A stretch of DNA of 35,395 nucleotides from Armadillidium nasatum (Eukaryota; Arthropoda; Malacostraca; Isopoda; Armadillidiidae), in contig SEYY01019260.1 of the NCBI GenBank assembly GCA_009176605.1, forward strand, positions 47,501 to 82,895, given 5' to 3'. Positions 11,890 through 31,500 of the stretch are shown one piece after another. A model generated the notes under the pieces. That model was not told where the DNA came from. It saw only the letters and a list, made by a program, of their open reading frames with translations, and ran no database searches. The position numbers and the translations under genes were made by a program. Numbering within the stretch: the first letter of the stretch is position 1; each line of letters begins with the position of its first letter.

Positions 11890-14043
11890 TCATTGCATGA
11901 TAATTTTTGTAGTTTCCAAATCTTTTCCATCTAGTTGTAGATATAATTTTTCCTTTTCTTGTCCCGCTATGATGTCATCAAGTTTCTTCAAAGGAGAACA
12001 AATTAAATTAACATCTAAAGGAACAGTTTTGTCATTATAAAGATGACAAGAAAATTTAGGATCAGACGACGCATCAAAATAGAGTGAGATAATGTGTTGA
12101 CAAAATATGAAGTTTCTCTCTTCAAGATAATCTTTACATAAGGAATGCAAACTGTTAACAAATTCGGCCATTAGTTTGGTTTTATTAGAACATAGATACA
12201 AGATGCAATTAATACAAATAGTTTCATCTGAAACTTCTACATACACTTTAAAAAGTTGCTCGAGAATATCAGGCAAAGCTTTCAGCAGAATTTGCATTTT
12301 AATACTTGAAATTTTTTCTTCGTCATAACCAAGCCATTCCATAAATTGGTCTAACCTTTGAGACACCTGCTCATCATATTCTAAAACAAATTCCCTCGAA
12401 AAATTTTCATTAAAAATTACATTATTTTTCCATTCTTCAATTTTATTTTCTGTGTAAAGAAACCATTTGAATATATCATTTAGAAAAGGAATAGGAGTAT
12501 TAAATACCTTAAGCCAATGAACAATAGATGAAACTTGAAATACTTCAGGTAAAATTTCTGCCTTCAAGTCCATCACTTCATTAGAACTGACGCAGACCCA
12601 GTTAACAAACTCATCAGCCAAATCAAGGTTTTCCCTTTCCATTACAACATGAAATATACTTACAGCAAGACTTGATTTAAAAGTCTTCAGAGTCTCCCCA
12701 TTCAAAGTCAGACATTCCAAAAACATGTCAGCCAATTTAAAATCACCAAATGAAATTAATGTGAAGAAAATGTCATTTGCCTGTAAGTGTAAAATGTCAT
12801 TTTTGTCGTGAAGCGTTGCTTCCTCTAAAATCAATCTCAGGTTCAATTCATCATCATAGGTGAAGGTGTTGAGGAAAATTATTTTTTGTATCAAAAAAAT
12901 TGGCCTTAGTTTATATTTAGAGGTGAAAAGAGGCTTAACAGCATCAGATGATCTAAAATATCTAGACTCTGTATCTATAACATAAGCACGAAGGTGGCGT
13001 GGACTTTTAGCCCAAAACTCTTTGAATAGTGATCGATAATCCCAAGTTTGACCTAAAGTTGGGTCTTCAATTAGATCTAAAATGCTGTGCAATAAACCAT
13101 AAAAATAATCTCCACTTAGGTTCTCAAAAAACACTTCGGCTGTTTCCATAAACAAATACTGATAAGGCCAAAGTAAAAAACATTTTAGCATAATAAAATG
13201 TACTTCATCATGAATCATAAGTGCGTTCATTTTACCTTCATTTCTAAGTACGTTCATTTCATCTTTTATCCAGAGAGCAAAAACCTCTAAAATATTACCA
13301 TATTCATGAAGATTCTTAGATAATAAGTGTCTATAAGTAGGGAAAATAATTGCGTCATTGTACTTGGAACTCAAATTTCCATCAGAATAAGTTATATAAA
13401 TCTTTCCTTCACTTAGAATCACAATCTTGCCTTTGTAAATAATAATATTCATTGACAAATTCACAGTTTTCCAACAATATTTAATAGCTTCAACATTTTC
13501 ATTTTCAATTCCATAGAGAAAAGCTGTCACTAGAAAACGATCTGTCACTAATTTTAATTTTGACGCAGACGAAACTGACAGTGCTTCTTTTTTTTCAAGA
13601 TATTCTGTCCATATAATAACTTCTCTGTCAGGAAAGAGATTCCGAAGTGTCTCTTTAAAGTTTACTTCATGATGCAAATGTGTCCACAGAATTCGAAGGT
13701 CCTCTGACAAAAAATAATAACAAGCCAATTTGTATCGAAGAAAAAGACTTAAATTTGTGTCTTTGACCAAGTCTCTCGCTACCTTTGCCTCATCTATGGT
13801 TCCTCTTGGAGTAAAAAATGAACTTTGAATAAACTCACAACAAAATTTCTTTGTCAAACCAAAATGAGACTCAAGAAATTGTGCCCATTTCAACATACCA
13901 AGACCAATTAAAGGTATTAAATAAAATTGGAATGATGCCCACAAAAACGTTGTGGATAATCCTTCAATCCTTTGGTAACTGATCTTAATAAAGCAGACCG
14001 CCATCTTGAATATTTGGAAAAGGATTTCTTTGGGAATTTCCAT
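11890..14043 (-). CDS. Uncharacterised helix-rich protein, copy A (717 aa)
   Basis: A single 2.15-kb open frame, by far the longest non-repeat frame in the window and preserved in a second copy, so I regard it as a real or very recently real gene. I do not recognise its family. The protein is rich in Leu, Phe, Glu and Lys, with amphipathic helix-like stretches throughout and conspicuous aromatic motifs ([59 protein letters not shown]). No signal peptide, zinc finger or catalytic motif stands out. Residues 32-49 are hydrophobic, possibly buried helix. The ATG used here (MEIPKEILFQIF) follows a different upstream frame that starts at 14132. An arthropod multigene family of long alpha-helical, intron-poor proteins would fit, but this is a recollection and not a match I could test. 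Confidence 0.75.
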   Translation of the reverse strand: MEIPKEILFQIFKMAVCFIKISYQRIEGLSTTFLWASFQFYLIPLIGLGMLKWAQFLESHFGLTKKFCCEFIQSSFFTPRGTIDEAKVARDLVKDTNLSLFLRYKLACYYFLSEDLRILWTHLHHEVNFKETLRNLFPDREVIIWTEYLEKKEALSVSSASKLKLVTDRFLVTAFLYGIENENVEAIKYCWKTVNLSMNIIIYKGKIVILSEGKIYITYSDGNLSSKYNDAIIFPTYRHLLSKNLHEYGNILEVFALWIKDEMNVLRNEGKMNALMIHDEVHFIMLKCFLLWPYQYLFMETAEVFFENLSGDYFYGLLHSILDLIEDPTLGQTWDYRSLFKEFWAKSPRHLRAYVIDTESRYFRSSDAVKPLFTSKYKLRPIFLIQKIIFLNTFTYDDELNLRLILEEATLHDKNDILHLQANDIFFTLISFGDFKLADMFLECLTLNGETLKTFKSSLAVSIFHVVMERENLDLADEFVNWVCVSSNEVMDLKAEILPEVFQVSSIVHWLKVFNTPIPFLNDIFKWFLYTENKIEEWKNNVIFNENFSREFVLEYDEQVSQRLDQFMEWLGYDEEKISSIKMQILLKALPDILEQLFKVYVEVSDETICINCILYLCSNKTKLMAEFVNSLHSLCKDYLEERNFIFCQHIISLYFDASSDPKFSCHLYNDKTVPLDVNLICSPLKKLDDIIAGQEKEKLYLQLDGKDLETTKIIMQ

Positions 14044-14133
14044 GAAAAAAAGATTTGATTTTTAACATCTGAATTATTGGAAATTACTATTGCAATTTTC
14101 ACTCCGCAAAGCTTTTGCAGTGATGGAACCATT
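14044..14133 (-). other. Probable N-terminal coding segment of gene A in a shifted frame, with splice acceptor
   Basis: Minus-strand frame starting at ATG 14132 reads [20 protein letters not shown] and then [10 protein letters not shown], directly upstream of the main frame. The text before the ATG is a long T-rich pyrimidine tract ending ttcacag, a good 3' splice site, so the exon probably starts at 14133 and an upstream exon may exist. The two frames would join if one T were added to the T7 run, or by a -1 shift there. Copy B has the same sequence and the same break. Confidence 0.5.
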
Positions 14134-14159
14134 CTGTGAAAAAAAAATAAAAAAATAAA

Positions 14160-15436
<1,277 letters not shown>

Positions 15437-15439
15437 ATT

Positions 15440-15995
15440 AATAAAAACTTTTAGTTTAGTTGAAAGAAAAAATATGGAATATACGCCTCCATGACTGAGA
15501 AAAACACCTCGGTTATGCGATCTGCACATTCAGAAGGACCTCTCCTACAGAAACAATAATCATTCCATGGGAAATCAAATAAGTAAGATCGCAAGGCAGA
15601 TTGACATGCAACAAAACGTTTGCGCGCAATAGGCGGGGTTCCCTCCCGTGGAAAACTTGTAGAGATTGAAGAGGACACAGAGATTAGAAGGTGATCAGAG
15701 GAACCCAGAGGAGGATAGAGTTTTGCAGCATAAAGAGAAGTAATAAAAGTTAAGGAAAGGTTTAGAAGGCGATCCTCTCAAGGTCATTTGGGATAGAGAT
15801 ATGGAAGGCAGGTTTACCATTTATATTTTAAGAACTAGATAAAACTCCTCTGCTTGTGCTAAACATTGAAATTACCTAAAATGATGATTTCAGAGAAAGG
15901 AGAAAAAAAAAAGAGGATGTGCTTTATGTTGAAGTTAAGAATGTCAAAAAACTTAGGATAGTCAGCAGAGTTAGGAGAAAAAAATAAACAGAACT
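15440..15995 (-). mobile_element. Jockey-type retrotransposon fragment (endonuclease and linker)
   Basis: The minus-strand frame 15678-15451 reads MSSSISTSFPREGTPPIARKR and then FPWNDYCFCRRGPSECADRI and MEAYIPYFF, a highly characteristic stretch after the endonuclease in decapod Jockey-type elements. Further right (15850-15990) the minus strand gives SEIIILGNFNV, the endonuclease Asp/Asn block, in broken frames. A TA tract truncates it on the right. The fragment is dead, but the 75-residue frame is still quite close to family consensus. Confidence 0.75.
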
Positions 15996-15996
15996 A

Positions 15997-16399
<403 letters not shown>

Positions 16400-16400
<1 letters not shown>

Positions 16401-16775
16401 AATGGAACTCTTTACTAGCGTTCTTTATCTTCTCTCTAACTCTTAGTCCTCTGCTATACAGCATTGCGGTCAATCTATTTTGTGGCTCTAGACATATCAA
16501 ATGCCTTCAATGATATAAAGTATTGATTTCTAAACTTCCCTCTTTCATCATTTATCCATCTTTCTGAATCATCCTTTCCAGTCGTTCTATAACAGCTGTA
16601 GTACCACAACGACCACCATTGATCCTTTAAATTTACTTATTATTAATGATGTTCCTCAGGGATCTCTTTTATCCTCAACCTTTTTCTGCTTTTCATTTTT
16701 CTCCTTCTCAATAATGCTTCATCAGTAATCCATTCCTATGCCGATGACTCTATGTGGTTGTCTGTAATGTCTTAA
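16400..16775 (+). mobile_element. Jockey-type RT fragment, plus strand
   Basis: Broken plus-strand frames give VALDISNAF (RT motif A, normally ALDISKAFD) near 16485, a degenerate GVPQGS-type motif near 16650, and IHSYADDSM (motif C, the catalytic YADD box) near 16730. Order and spacing fit an RT palm. Several stops and indels are present. It lies opposite in direction to the other Jockey pieces here. Confidence 0.65.
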
Positions 16776-16781
16776 AACCAG

Positions 16782-16900
16782 GGCTGGGGAGCCGGATTTG
16801 AAAGATTTTGGGGAAGCCAGAGTAGTTTCTAGGATTGTGGGTGGAGCCGGGGCTGGAGCCCAAAAAAGAAGCAGCTCCCTGCTCCAAATATATTTTGCTA
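16782..16900 (+). mobile_element. hAT element left end with subterminal repeats
   Basis: cagggctggggagccgg is a typical hAT terminus (CAGGGCTGGGG...), followed by repeated gggctggagcc units. It precedes a hAT transposase remnant in the right orientation. I could not find the reverse-complement end (ccccagccctg) downstream, so the right end is probably lost. Confidence 0.65.
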
Positions 16901-17089
16901 TTTCAGGCTAATATTTTATAATAATTAATAGTGTAATCAGTAATATTGAAGGCATACATCAATATAAAATAATTATAATTTTCTTTAAAATTGATTTTTA
17001 AATAACATTTTCCCAATGAAAAGCAGGCAATGTAATAAATCATCAGTATCAAAATATTTCAAAAAAGTGAAAATGAAGAAAATATTTGC

Positions 17090-18620
17090 TTTGTCAAGTT
17101 GCAATAGATGAAGTCATCTGTGGATTGGAAATAAGCTCTTAACACATCTAATATAAAAAGTCATTTGCAAAAGAAACATCCCGAAATCTTTAAAATAGTA
17201 GAAGAAACCAACGTAAGGTTGCACCAGTTATCCACATTTCATGTATACAAACCTTCTATTTCAAGATTTATAGGCAAGTCAAAAGGTGACGATATCAATG
17301 ACAGCTGAAAAATTTAAAACGCATAATATCCAAATGGTTGTAAATGAAGGAGTACCCTTAAAATTCTTTTCCTCTCCACCATTTACAGGATTAAATGGAG
17401 AATTAGCTAAAAAGTTAGGCGTTTCTATGAAAAGGCATGATGTAAGAAAAATGGTGAAAAGTGAAACTGAAAGGCAGAAAAAAGTGCTGAAACAAATGCT
17501 CCATGGGAAATTTTTTTTCCTAAAAATGGATGCTTGTACTAGACAGAGAATATATTACTTTGCAATAAATGTCCAACTAACTAACTCAAATAATGAGATA
17601 ACAACACGTACTTTAGCCGTTCGAGGAACGCAAGCACAACATACATCAGAATTTATGAGAAATCTAGTTGAGGAAGTTTTCAAAGAGTCTGAACTTACTA
17701 AAGAGCAAGTGTTAGCAGTTGTAACGGATATTTCATCCAACATGATAAGTGCAATAAACTTAATGATAATACGAATTTAGATTGTCAATCCGAATTTGTA
17801 TCACTGATACAAAAAATTTTGATTGTGGTTTTGAAATGGAATTAAATGAAGATGTGGAATCTGCTTTCACTGCTGTAAAAATAGAACACATGCGATGTGC
17901 TCTACACACGTTACAACTCGCTATCAGAGATGGTTTGAAAGAACAATATACTCTTATAGCTAATGTACGTCAAATTGCTGTGACTGCACGACACCAGAAG
18001 TTGAAGCTCTATTAAAATCTAAAGGAGGAAAAGTTGCTATCCCTTAAACCAAGCAACTAGGTGGGGCTTTACTTACCTAATGATTAAGTGCCTTTTAGAA
18101 CTAAAGAATACATTAATTGACATGGCTCATCCAGACATAACAATGATTTTCAGTGGTGTGAAATATAAAGGCTTGAAGTTATCCTTCTTCTTTTATAAAG
18201 AGTGGCAAAAACTTACACTGACATTTTTCTCAAGTAGGTGGAACAATTACAGATGCAATTAAAGAGTCAGAGAAAAAAAGAAAAAAGAGAGAAAGTTCTC
18301 CTTAATAATGAAGTATTACTTGCTGCAATTTATATTGATCCTATGTACCAGATTACGCTGAATGATGTACAGCTCAAAAGAGGAAAGATGGCCATTAATA
18401 GAGCAATTCAAATGGAGCAATATAATTCAAAACAATCAGCTACTCAAAAAGAAGGAAGTGAAAAATGCCAAGCGCTGAATGTAATTTATGAACTTAATGT
18501 ACACCAACTTTCAACTTCATCATCCTCTTTGAATTTTGAGGATGAAGCAGCTTATGAAGAGTTCTTTTATCTGAAAGGCAAATGCTGTCAGACTGAAGGG
18601 AAAATAGATAGTAAATGAGA
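17090..18620 (+). pseudogene. hAT-family transposase, broken
   Basis: In order: a decayed BED zinc-finger remnant near 17140-17200 (SHLQKKHPE-like); an open frame 17286-17780 with KFFFLKMDACTRQRIYYFAI (first catalytic Asp at residue 82 of that frame) and VVTDISSNM (second Asp, residue 148); a frame 17782-18015 with MRCALHTLQLAIRDGL, the conserved Cys/His block; and a frame 18238-18618 with LLAAIYIDPMYQITL, the family's LDPR-like block. At least three frameshifts and several stops separate them. The C-terminal dimerisation region is not found. It is the body of the element whose left end starts at 16782. Confidence 0.8.
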
Positions 18621-20962
<2,342 letters not shown>

Positions 20963-21104
20963 TGAATTTTTCAGCAAATTTTCTATATTACAGAAAAATA
21001 TTTCTAAAAGATTTAAATCTTTTTTATTCTTACAGCCATTAATATTTACAGAATGAAAGTATATCACACAGAATTTTGGTCATAAAGTAGTTACATGTAT
21101 AAGC

Positions 21105-21255
21105 ATTAAAATCCTGCATTAATTATTTTTGTATTTCAAAGTTATGGCTTCTGAGTTAACTGAAGTCATGAACCAAGTTTTGCAAAAAAAATTTTAACAG
21201 CTTTCAAATGGCCTTTAAAATGATATATAAATAGTTAAAATAAAAAATAAATTGA
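21105..21255. repeat. Dispersed repeat, copy 1
   Basis: The block from cattaattatttttgtatttc to the gttaaaataaaaaataaa stretch matches 34770-34925 with small indels (shared gagttaactgaagtcatgaa). Both copies are followed by a TA tract within about 200 bases. Identity unknown. Confidence 0.7.
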
Positions 21256-21432
21256 TCAAAGACAGAAAAATCAATAGTGACAATTCCCAGTGACAAATTT
21301 TTATGAAAATTTCTTATAAGCGCAAATAAAAAAAAAAAAAAAAATACTCGAGTTTTGAGACCCACCAAATATGTGCCTAAGTTTTATGAATATTGAGGAC
21401 AGTCAGCCCATGAAGGGTGAGCTGAACAGAAT

Positions 21433-22780
<1,348 letters not shown>

Positions 22781-22966
22781 CTTCATTTGAAGGGAGGTTT
22801 TTTTTCAAGAAAAATTTCTCACCCCAACTTCAAATGACCAGTTTAAAATTTGCATACCTTTTTTTTATTCTTTCAGAGAAAAATAAAAATCAATCAATCA
22901 TGGTATTATCATGGTTTGTAGGGATTTTTTTCCAAATTTTTTGGAAAAAAAAAATTCCTTAAAAAT

Positions 22967-23300
22967 CATGAAAACACAATAAAGGTATGATTCAATTAAA
23001 AACAACCCTTAGATGAAAATGTATCAATATCATTCTCCTAAGTTTTCTGAAAAAATGAGAAAAAATTTTTGAGCAAATTTTGATTTTTTTTCATTTGAAG
23101 TTGGGTATAGAAATTTTTAAAAAATTTTCAAAACATGAAAACTACATGAAGGATTGTTTCAATCTAAAACAACCCTTAGAGGAATATACTTCTACATATT
23201 TCAACTACCTTTCCTGAATAAATTAAAAAAAGCTACTGAGCAAATTTTTTGCTGGGGCCATTTGAAGCTTTGGTGGATTATCTCCCAAACCATACCCACT
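22967..23300. repeat. Tandem repeat, 167-bp period, about two units
   Basis: catgaaaac...aaaacaacccttag recurs at 22967 and 23134, gagcaaattt at 23071 and 23238, and catttgaag at 23092 and 23259; each pair is 167 bases apart. A weaker related patch (catttgaagggagg) lies near 22783. Confidence 0.8.
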
Positions 23301-23462
23301 ACAGAAATTTACAAGATTGCAATAATCTGCATCATCCCCAATTATATACCAAGTTTGATCTTTCTGTTATGAAAATTAAATATTTTATTTCAAAAAATAA
23401 AAATTGACAAAAGTCCAAAAAATATGCTTGCTCTCCCTTCAGCAGTACAGTAGTACTTTACA

Positions 23463-23648
23463 ATGTTTCAGGATAGGCTCGAAATATCTAAATGTAACAT
23501 CTGCAGTCAGAAAATTAGAAGAGAACCTTCTGGTGCTCCAAGTCAAAATTTATCAACCAAATCTTTATTGGGGCATCTAAAATCAAAATACAAAGATGAA
23601 CATTCCCTAACAGAAGAAGAACGGTTAAAAGAGGCTGAAAAGAAATAG
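23463..23648 (+). pseudogene. BED-type zinc-finger fragment (hAT transposase N-terminus)
   Basis: The 61-residue frame reads KCNICSQKIRREPSG and then TKSLLGHLKSKYKDEH, matching the BED finger pattern CxxC...T..LL.HL...(H) that starts hAT and related transposases. The last His of the usual HxxxxH appears displaced (HLKSKYKDEH). Followed by Glu/Lys-rich text and a stop, with no catalytic domain after it. Either a dead fragment or a first exon whose partner is not in the window. Confidence 0.6.
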
Positions 23649-23649
23649 A

Positions 23650-24589
<940 letters not shown>

Positions 24590-25607
24590 TAGGATGTGGA
24601 TGAATAAAATATAACCTGTCCCTTGTGGTCATAATTTGAATTGTAAAAATGAATTGAAAATCTGAGGATGAAATCTATAATTACGTCATCCCATCTGCTA
24701 ATAAATTAAATCCTGTTGTGGCAGACAAAATGGAAAAACAGTTCCCCCGTATTGTGGAAGTAGGTGTCCTATATATTAAATATATATGAAAGAAATAAAA
24801 ATATCAGTCAAAATACAAATAATAATAATTTTTATTTAATAAATATTACTAATATGGATGAAATGGTTGTAATGTGGGTGCATTGGGAACTTTGAAATCC
24901 ATCTTGATTGCCCAATTGAAAGACTCCTGATAAAAATAACCAAAATATGTACAGGAGTTGCCTTGAAGAATTCAGGCATTATTTAGGGAGTGCTAGGCAT
25001 GTAAGGACTCTACTTGGTGTGCCCCTAGCCTCTGATCCGAGGCTTGAAGACTTTGGAAACAAAAACCTTTGTTAAAGAAGGAAAAATATCAATAAAAGTA
25101 TTTTGATTTTCCAAGTGTAACAATGCCATTAATTGAGAAGACCATTTATAGAATATCACAAATGGAAAATTGAAGTTTAAAAGTAATGGGAGAAGTTATG
25201 GGAGTAATGGTTTATAAGGAAAGATTGAGAAAGAAAAAAAAATACAAGTTAACATCTAAACAAAATTAGAAATGTAAAGTTGACTGCTAAATAATTATTA
25301 AAGGAAGAACCATAAATAAACCTTGGACTTTATCAATAGTAAATAATACAACTTTTGGAACCTCTACTTTTCCTTTGCTGAATTTATAAGACAAGATCTG
25401 GGTGGAGAATTTGTCACATAAAACATAAATTTACTACGAGAATATTTCTAATATTTTTCTCTCTTGTACAGTGACATTTTTGATGTGAAAAATCATGATT
25501 AAAATAGCAATTAACAATTTCACTTCATCCATTGTAGAAGGAGAATACAAATAGTTTGGGAAATGCTCCAACTTTATATAAATATGAGAAAAAATTTTTT
25601 TGATAAA

Positions 25608-25622
25608 TATATATATATATAT
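25608..25622. repeat. Short (AT)n, ~15 bp
   Basis: Counterpart in copy B of the 171-bp TA tract at 10830-11000. Confidence 0.9.
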
Positions 25623-26073
25623 GACTATTATAAATCCTACATAATTATATTTTGTAACATTATAAATCCTATATAAATATATATTGTAAATTATTATTAC
25701 TATTAAACTTAACAAAATAAATTATTTTATAAATTTTCAAAATAAGAATACAAAAATAATTTTTTTCCTTTTAGGAACATAGGAAAATAGAGATAGTTAG
25801 AAGCCACAAGGGCCTATCGAGACTGTCCCAGTCCAAACAAATAATAACTAACAATACTAATACATGCACGAAAGACTACGTCTATCCCATCCTAGTTATC
25901 AGTTCATTCATGCATAGTCATGCATAGATAAAAGTAAAACTAAACCCCATTACACATGCAATACTCAATGAACCATCACCCACTACAAAAAACTGCCAAA
26001 TGGCTTAGTCATAGGTTGATCTGTTGATCCAAAAATTCATATATACCCGCCGATTTGGCTTAGTCAGATTATT

Positions 26074-29179
<3,106 letters not shown>

Positions 29180-30192
29180 CTCAGAAGCTGCACACCCTCT
29201 CGACTAAGATGCACTCCATCTCTTGCAAACAGATTCCTGTCTTGAAACTCTTCCCAGTGATCTAAAAATCCAATATCCTCTGATAAACATAAATTCCTAA
29301 CCCTTTCATTTACACCAAAGGCCCTACTTTCCCATTCTAGCCCTGCTCCCAACCTAGGTAAAATACCTGACACTATGCATTTCCTACCACTTACTTTCAG
29401 TCTTTCAATCAAATTCCTATAGCTTGCTATCAGTTCCTCTGACCTTCTATAACCTATATCATTTGTACCAACATGGACAATCACTCTTGCATTCACATTC
29501 GTATCTGCAATCTCCCTATCTATTCTGTCCACAATATCATTCACTCTTGCACCTGGATAACATACTCGCATTTGTTTCCTTTTATCCGTATTTCTAAAGG
29601 TCCTATCTAAATATCGTATCTGAGAGTCTCCAATTAGTAACGCCTCAGTCTTCCTCTTGGGAAACCCGACGTCACAACTGGACACTTCAGATTCCTCCCC
29701 ATCAGAAAGACAGCTAAACCTATTTCTGCAGGTCACAGGTCTAGTGTCCCTCATGATCCTAATTTTATTACTCCTATTCTCTACAACACTCCATCTATCT
29801 GCAGTCCTATCTGCCTCTATAGCCTTCCCCCTCTCAAATTCCTGCCTAGGCGAGTCACTAGGTCTACTTACCCCCATACCCCTACCATTAGCCTGCCCCC
29901 TCTCTACTTCTTGCCTACATGAGCCCCTAGTCTCATCTGAATCACTACCAACCACCTTCTTCCTAACACTTCCCTCTCTTCTTAACTCTGATACCCATTT
30001 GCTAAGCCTACCTACTTCTAGCTGCAAAGACTCAGACCTTTCATTCTTTTTTATCTCATTCAAATCCTCACTTATCCTTTCAATCTCCTTTCTTATCAAC
30101 ACATGCTCAGCTTTCAGGATACAAACAGTACATTCACCAACATGTTCTCTTCTCACAGTCCCACAAATGCCACAATCCACATACATAGTCAA

Positions 30193-30640
30193 ATTATTAT
30201 AATATGCTATTCAAGTTAAATTATTACAAAGGCCTAACTTAAAGCTATTGAAATTATACTATATTGTTACAAGGCCTAACTTTAATCAAGAGCTCTAAGC
30301 AACAATCTAACCTCAAATATCCTAAAATAAACAACCACTATACAACCTTAGTCCTAGTTTAGCCTAGGGTTTTGAAAATATATCCTAGGGCTATCTGAAA
30401 GCCTAATCTGAACAACTGGGTAGGCCTACTACCAGTTAGACAATCCAATTAAAATATCTGAATTAAACTAGAAATTAAATAATCTTCACTAGAAATTAAC
30501 CAACTTTACAAAAAACAAAACAAAAGTACACTTAGGCTGAATATTATAAATTCTTGATAAAACCTAAGGATTAGGCCCACCCTAGCCTTTAGTTGTTTAC
30601 CTAATACTGAGCTTCAAGAAATCACACCTCAATATTCAAT
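30193..30640 (-). promoter_or_regulatory. 5' leader of the CR1-type element
   Basis: The region between the ORF1 start and the right insertion boundary defined by comparison with copy A. By analogy with other LINEs it should hold an internal promoter, but no motif is recognisable. It contains repeated ggcctaac/taggcct text (for example near 30220, 30270, 30425). Confidence 0.45.
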
Positions 30641-30989
30641 ATTTTATAAGTGAAAAGGGCTTCTGGGGTGACAAATTCGTCCTTTGAGCCCAATTATTCT
30701 TTTATACATTCTATATTCCTATACAAAGGCAAATATTTTATTATAAATGAAATATGAAGCAAAACTTATCAAACCTATTTACTTTATATATAAGATACAT
30801 AGCAAAATAAAAAAATAAAAAATAGTATTAAAGATAATAATGGTAATAATTAGTAATGAAAACAATGATAATTACAATAATAATAGTAAGTATCACTACC
30901 ATCATCATTATCACTATTAATTGTAACTTATACCTCAGGAAAATAGGCACTTAAGTGTTCTTTGGTATTTCAATAATTATTTTTTAAAA

Positions 30990-31500
30990 GACCCTAGAGT
31001 GGGCGATTGCTGAAAGTTTATAGGGAGACCATTCCACTCATCGATGCTCTTGTAAGAGATGGGCATCCGAGATTTAGTTAGAAAGTATTTTGCTTTGTCT
31101 AGTGTCAAGAAATTTTGCACTACGGAGATTGGTACTTCTCGCAGTATGGTTCTGAATTATTAGGTTAGTTAGAAATTGATCCAACCTCCATTTATGACTT
31201 TGAAGATGTAACTGCTTCCTGAGAGAGAATAGATATCCTGAAGTTTCAGTCTAGGTAAATTTTAGAAATTTGGGGCTGTATGTTCATAGTAATTATGTGA
31301 TCTTGATAATATACGAACTCCTGATAATAAAGGAACTATCTTTTTTCTGCATAGTTACCAGAGTTTGTAACAAGTACTCATTGGCACAACCACATATTGA
31401 CTGGCAGTAGAGTAGGCGGGGATAGACGAGACTGTGGTAAACGTTTTTTAGAATATATTTTGGAACAGGCTCTCTTATCTTTGGAAATGCAAAACTTGCA
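30990..31500 (-). pseudogene. Non-LTR reverse transcriptase remnant, thumb and C-terminus
   Basis: Minus-strand pieces in order: VYHSLVYPRLLYCQSICGCA (family 'YHSLIYPHLLYCISIWG', about 31460-31400), LKLQDIYSLSGSSYIFKVIN (about 31240-31180), TARSTNLRSAKF in another frame (about 31150-31110), then IDEWNGLPINFQQSPTLGSF near 31045-30992. At least two frameshifts and several stops are present. This is a different family from the CR1 and Jockey pieces. Copy A keeps only its ends. It lies downstream of gene B on the same strand. Confidence 0.65.

Noticed and set aside
11516..12040. Small plus-strand frames near the 3' end of gene A, and 31397-31660 near gene B
   Set aside because: They overlap the minus-strand gene or decayed RT text, are not conserved as frames between copies A and B, and have no recognisable domain.
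11890..14043. Viral origin of the paralogous genes, or a cargo gene of a large DNA transposon
   Set aside because: I saw no viral or transposon structural, polymerase or integrase motif in the proteins or their flanks. Kept open only as something a database search could show.
13917..14132. Independent 71-residue gene upstream of gene A (and its longer counterpart at 33897-34223)
   Set aside because: Only the first ~30 residues look like a natural N-terminus. Past the T7 run this frame runs through the coding region of the main frame and ends differently in the two copies, as expected for an out-of-frame shadow.
15451..15678. A 75-residue host gene on the minus strand
   Set aside because: The PWNDYCF...MEAYIP text identifies it as the post-endonuclease linker of a Jockey-type element.
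29657..30202. 181-residue Ser/Leu-rich plus-strand frame, suggestive of a secreted or membrane protein
   Set aside because: It is the antisense of the CR1 ORF1, whose motifs are unambiguous on the minus strand.
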